The position numbers and the translations under genes were made by a program. The notes under the pieces are model-generated. The model was not told the DNA's origin. It did no database searches and saw only the letters and a program-made list of their open reading frames with translations. DNA of 64,000 bases. Origin: Cellvibrio sp. UBA7671 (lineage in GTDB: Bacteria > Pseudomonadota > Gammaproteobacteria > Pseudomonadales > Cellvibrionaceae). The DNA lies in NCBI GenBank assembly GCA_002483145.1, contig DLHJ01000016.1, forward strand, positions 124,001 to 188,000, given 5' to 3'. Shown here piece after piece: positions 60,905-64,000 of the stretch. The number at the start of each line of letters is the position of its first letter. Position 1 is the first letter of the stretch.

Positions 60905-63106
60905 ATGAATCATCACACATATGCTCGATCGCATCGTCGTAAACCACTTGTACTTGCTTGTGCGCTATTGCCATTGATCGCCTTGCCCGCTGCAGCTAAC
61001 ACTACCCCGGTGGTTGAAGAAGTGATCGTCACCGCCGCCAAGCGTCAACAAAGTTTGCAGGATTTTTCTGGCGCAATCAGCGTGGTGAGTGATTTTTCCA
61101 GTATTAAGAATTTGGGGGATATTGCCGCGCAGGTTCCAGGTTTTTCGCTGGTAGATGCAGGTCCTCGCAACCCTGCGGTATTGATTATGCGCGGTCTGCG
61201 CCTGGATGAAATTGGTTCCAATGATTTGGGCGGCGATGGATCTGCAATTGCGAGTTATGTCGATAACATTCCGCTACAAGGTTATTTTGTGCCGCCTTCT
61301 TTTAGTTTGAAAGATTTGCAGCAAGTGGAAATCCTGCGTGGCCCCCAAGGTACGCTTTATGGCAATGCATCTATCGGTGGATTAATTCGTTATGTCACCG
61401 CTAAACCGGATTTGGAAAAATATTCCGTGAGCACTACCGCTGAAATTTCACAAACCGATGCAAGCGATGATTTGAGTTACGATACCGATTTGGTAGTGAA
61501 CACCCCGCTCGTCGACAATACCCTCGGGCTGCGTTTAATGCTCGGCAAAACTGACAATGCCGGTTTTATCGACAACCCTTATTTGTTGTCCGGTGCGCAA
61601 GATGATATCAATGACGACGAAACCAATCAGGCGCGCATCAGTTTACTTTGGCAAGCGACTGAAAAATTGTCGCTCAATAGCAGCTATCACTATCAAAAAA
61701 TCAATGTTGGCGACCGCCAGGCTACTAACGAAAATTTTACCGGCGATGAATACACTGCTTCCAGCCGTTACTTGCAACCGATGGAAGGTAAATTGCAATT
61801 GGCAAGTATCGATGCCAATTATGATATGGAGTGGGCGACGTTGACGGCGAGTCTGAATCACTATGATTATGCTCACAATGAGCGCGCTGATCAGACAGAT
61901 TTGTATATAGGTTTTGACCCAGATGTTGAGTATTACAATCTTTACGATGATCTTTCTGCGTACAACGCCAGTATTGTGGATGTCGTAAAAGACAGTGCCG
62001 AATTGCGCTTGGCATCACCGGATGAGCAGCGATTGCGTTGGCTGGCCGGTGCCTTTTATAGCCGTGACGATTTGGACGCGTACATGGGGGATTACACGCC
62101 TGGTCTGGGTGAATTTTTCGAAATAGATTTGCCTGGCGATCTGGAATATCTCGCTACTCAAACCGAAACGCTCGATGAATACTCCACCTACGCCGAATTG
62201 ACCTATGACCTCACTGAAAAATGGGACGCGACTGTCGGTGCCCGTTATTTCCGTTACGATGACCAGTTGGACGTATGCATCACTTATTTCCCTGATCCCA
62301 CCGCTGATTGCGAGAACGGCGATGATGTGAGCAATGACACGCTTGGTAAATTCAGCACCAGTTATCAATTCAGCGACGATAAAAAAATCTATTTCCTCGC
62401 GGCAGAAGGTTATCGCCGCGGGGGCGCTAATACCGCACCGGCAGAAGTACTTAACAACCGTTTTTATCGTCCCGACCAAGCCACTAATTATGAGCTCGGT
62501 TTTCGTTCGCTGTGGCTCGCGCAGCGCCTCGAATTGAATGCAGCGCTGTTTAATATCGAATGGGATGATCTGCAAGTCCAATTGGAAACTATTGATGGCC
62601 GCACCGCTTGGGATAATGCCGGTAAAGCGCGCACCCAAGGTGTTGAGTTGGATGCATCGGCACAGTTGAATGACGTTTTTACTCTGCACGCGGGTTATTC
62701 TTACACCGATGCTGCGATCACCGAATCTATTGCGACGATTGCTGTGTACGACGGCAATCAATTACCGGGTTCGCCGCGCACCCAATGGAGTCTCTCGCTG
62801 GATTTCAATCGTGAGTTCAACGGCGCTCTATGGGATGCCAGCATCGGCATGAACCGTATCGGTCATGTGTATACAGCGCTTAATCCGGAATTTGCCAGCT
62901 ATCAAAAGCTGGATGCCTACAGTATCGCCAGTGCGCGCGTTGGTGTAACACTGCGTAATTGGCGTCTGGGTGCGTTTGTGAATAATATTGAAAATACGCG
63001 CGGTATTTCTGGTGGTCGCTTTGATGATTTTTATGGTGACCAAGGCCAGTTTGAATATGTCACGCGTCCGCGTACGATTGGTGTATCGGTGAATTATCAA
63101 TACTGA
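60905..63106 (+). CDS. TonB-dependent outer-membrane receptor
   Basis: A 733-residue receptor. Signal peptide (about 1-31, ending PAAA), TonB box (EEVIVTAAKR), plug domain (about 45-160, VPGFSLVDAG, RGPQGTLYGNASIGGLIRYV) and a 22-strand barrel ending in the aromatic VNYQY. There is no STN domain. ATG 60905 has AGAGAA upstream; the frame opens at 60854, inside the AraC gene. It is cotranscribed with the membrane regulator and adjacent to GH5, suggesting uptake of beta-gluco-oligosaccharides. The cargo is inferred from neighbours. Confidence 0.9.
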   Translation: MNHHTYARSHRRKPLVLACALLPLIALPAAANTTPVVEEVIVTAAKRQQSLQDFSGAISVVSDFSSIKNLGDIAAQVPGFSLVDAGPRNPAVLIMRGLRLDEIGSNDLGGDGSAIASYVDNIPLQGYFVPPSFSLKDLQQVEILRGPQGTLYGNASIGGLIRYVTAKPDLEKYSVSTTAEISQTDASDDLSYDTDLVVNTPLVDNTLGLRLMLGKTDNAGFIDNPYLLSGAQDDINDDETNQARISLLWQATEKLSLNSSYHYQKINVGDRQATNENFTGDEYTASSRYLQPMEGKLQLASIDANYDMEWATLTASLNHYDYAHNERADQTDLYIGFDPDVEYYNLYDDLSAYNASIVDVVKDSAELRLASPDEQRLRWLAGAFYSRDDLDAYMGDYTPGLGEFFEIDLPGDLEYLATQTETLDEYSTYAELTYDLTEKWDATVGARYFRYDDQLDVCITYFPDPTADCENGDDVSNDTLGKFSTSYQFSDDKKIYFLAAEGYRRGGANTAPAEVLNNRFYRPDQATNYELGFRSLWLAQRLELNAALFNIEWDDLQVQLETIDGRTAWDNAGKARTQGVELDASAQLNDVFTLHAGYSYTDAAITESIATIAVYDGNQLPGSPRTQWSLSLDFNREFNGALWDASIGMNRIGHVYTALNPEFASYQKLDAYSIASARVGVTLRNWRLGAFVNNIENTRGISGGRFDDFYGDQGQFEYVTRPRTIGVSVNYQY

Positions 63107-63287
63107 TGAATCGAGCCGACAATCATTGCAGCTGTGCAGGCGGGTAACCAGCATTTGATCTATGCTTGTTTTGCTACATTTTTAGCCGTCGTCTGGGAAG
63201 AGGGCGGCACACAATCAAAAGGTCGTTGTTTTTGATATGGTGACCACTTAGGGATTTCACACATTTAACTAACAGGAAGCATTCAAT

Positions 63288-63872
63288 ATGGCAGCTGAAA
63301 AGAAAAAAGCAGATAAAAAAACTGAAAAAAAACCCGTCAAGAAAGTCGCCGCAAGTGCCAAAAAACCGGTGAAAAAATCCGCTAAAAACGTGGCAACTGT
63401 GGGTGATGTAACCGTTAATGTTCCTAAGGGTGGTCAGGTAATTAAGTTTTTCAATTTAGTTCCAGCAATGCCAACGGTCTCGGGTCCCGGAGACTGGAAG
63501 TTTACTGAGGTAGGTAGCACCGTTGATATTTCCACACTGACCGTACGTTTTGAGCTGAATCCCTCGGCGATAGAGCGTGAGTTTGAACGTGCCATTTTAG
63601 TAATTAAAATGCAGCCAAATCCTAGCACCAATGGCACCTGGCGTTTTGCTTTGAGTGGTGTTGCTACAGATGCCGCGGATAGTGACCCAAGCAATGATAT
63701 TGCTTTGGAAATCATTGATAACGGTTTTACCATGCTGGTTTACGTGCATGTGTTGGAAAACTCTGAGGAGGCAATTCCGTTTGGATTTGTGGCGTCATTT
63801 ACCAATGCGGCGACTGGAGCTGTGTCTATCTATGAGTCGCAAGATCCAACGATATATCCTCGTCGGCCATAG
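63288..63872 (+). CDS. Protein with histone-H1-like Lys/Ala-rich N-terminal tail
   Basis: A 194-residue soluble protein. Residues 2-37 are Lys/Ala/Pro-rich with KKPVKK-type repeats, like bacterial histone-H1-like or AlgP tails. Residues about 40-194 are acidic, mostly beta-like (VNVPKGGQVIKFFNLVPA, FRLG-less; WRFALSGVATDA), unlike DNA-binding H1 proteins. ATG 63288 follows AGGAAG. No signal peptide. I do not recognise the C-terminal domain. It stands alone between the TonB receptor and a hairpin terminator. Tail-mediated nucleic-acid binding is an inference from charge only. Confidence 0.65.
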   Translation: MAAEKKKADKKTEKKPVKKVAASAKKPVKKSAKNVATVGDVTVNVPKGGQVIKFFNLVPAMPTVSGPGDWKFTEVGSTVDISTLTVRFELNPSAIEREFERAILVIKMQPNPSTNGTWRFALSGVATDAADSDPSNDIALEIIDNGFTMLVYVHVLENSEEAIPFGFVASFTNAATGAVSIYESQDPTIYPRRP

Positions 63873-63878
63873 TAACCA

Positions 63879-63908
63879 GGGAGCAGCGTTGCTGCTCCCC
63901 GTATCTTT
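63879..63908 (+). terminator. Terminator-like hairpin after the H1-like gene
   Basis: GGGAGCAGC (63879-63887) pairs perfectly with GCTGCTCCC (63891-63899) around GTT, followed by CGTATCTTTT, a weak T tract. It starts seven bases after the stop. The last 90 bases of the window show no gene. Confidence 0.75.
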
Positions 63909-64000
63909 TCAGCAGTTCACCAAATTCTTGATGGACACACATTCCATCAAACCAGTTAAATGAAAACCAAATGGTGTGCATACCCAATGCCAGTGATTTT

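Noticed and set aside
63827-63999. An open minus-strand frame running off the right edge
   Set aside because: It reads through a perfect terminator-like hairpin and overlaps the end of the H1-like gene; nothing supports it as the tail of a real gene.
1-64000. Search for tRNA, rRNA, insertion sequences, phage genes and CRISPR arrays
   Set aside because: No cloverleaf, transposase, integrase or regularly spaced repeat was recognised on either strand by reading; a tool-based scan could still find a divergent case.

Overview
The window looks like chromosome of a Cellvibrio-like gammaproteobacterium (family Cellvibrionaceae). This rests on poly-serine-linked secreted enzymes carrying CBM2, CBM10 and CBM6 modules, GH5/GH30 glycosidases, TonB-dependent receptors with FecI/FecR partners, an argH-algZ-algR gene order as in Pseudomonas, and a class I adenylate cyclase. 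No tRNA, rRNA, insertion sequence, prophage or CRISPR array was seen. No search could be run, so family calls rest on motifs read by eye.

Region 1 (1-12 kb) is signalling plus inorganic nitrogen. A GGDEF-EAL protein (cut by the left edge) and a TSUP permease precede moaA-moaB. Next come cobA-nirB-nirD (siroheme synthesis and assimilatory nitrite reductase) behind a leader with repeated TGGTGC boxes, then cyanase, and a cytosine-deaminase/diguanylate-cyclase pair. A REP-like inverted repeat splits nirB from nirD.

Region 2 (12-28 kb) is mostly regulation and housekeeping. It holds a divergent AraC/SDR pair and a SnoaL-like gene behind a MerR-type promoter. A histidine-kinase-like protein without its phospho-acceptor histidine follows, then an AlkC-type DNA glycosylase, a hybrid kinase-cyaA operon, argH, and the AlgZ/AlgR two-component pair.

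Region 3 (28-43 kb) is polysaccharide handling. A non-catalytic CBM2-PKD-CBM9 protein faces a GH5_8-like mannanase with CBM10 and CBM2. Behind these lies a surface-signalling locus on the minus strand: ECF sigma, FecR, a TonB receptor with an N-terminal STN domain, then flavin-dependent halogenase, SapC and a DUF6445-like protein. A GH13 enzyme is divergent from the sigma gene. The receptor reading frame contains a second complete start (ribosome binding site, ATG and signal peptide) between the STN domain and the plug.

Region 4 (43-49.7 kb) is mixed: a lipoprotein, a transglutaminase-like/N-formylglutamate amidohydrolase/DUF1993 operon, a 2OG-Fe(II) oxygenase, a BLUF photoreceptor, a lipoprotein methyltransferase and a PEP-CTERM protein.

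Region 5 (50-64 kb) looks like a beta-glucan utilisation locus: GH30, two paralogous GH5 enzymes (one with a carbohydrate-binding module apparently inserted in its barrel), a seven-helix AraC membrane regulator and a second TonB receptor. Small unknown genes lie between the two GH5 genes, and a histone-H1-like protein closes the window.
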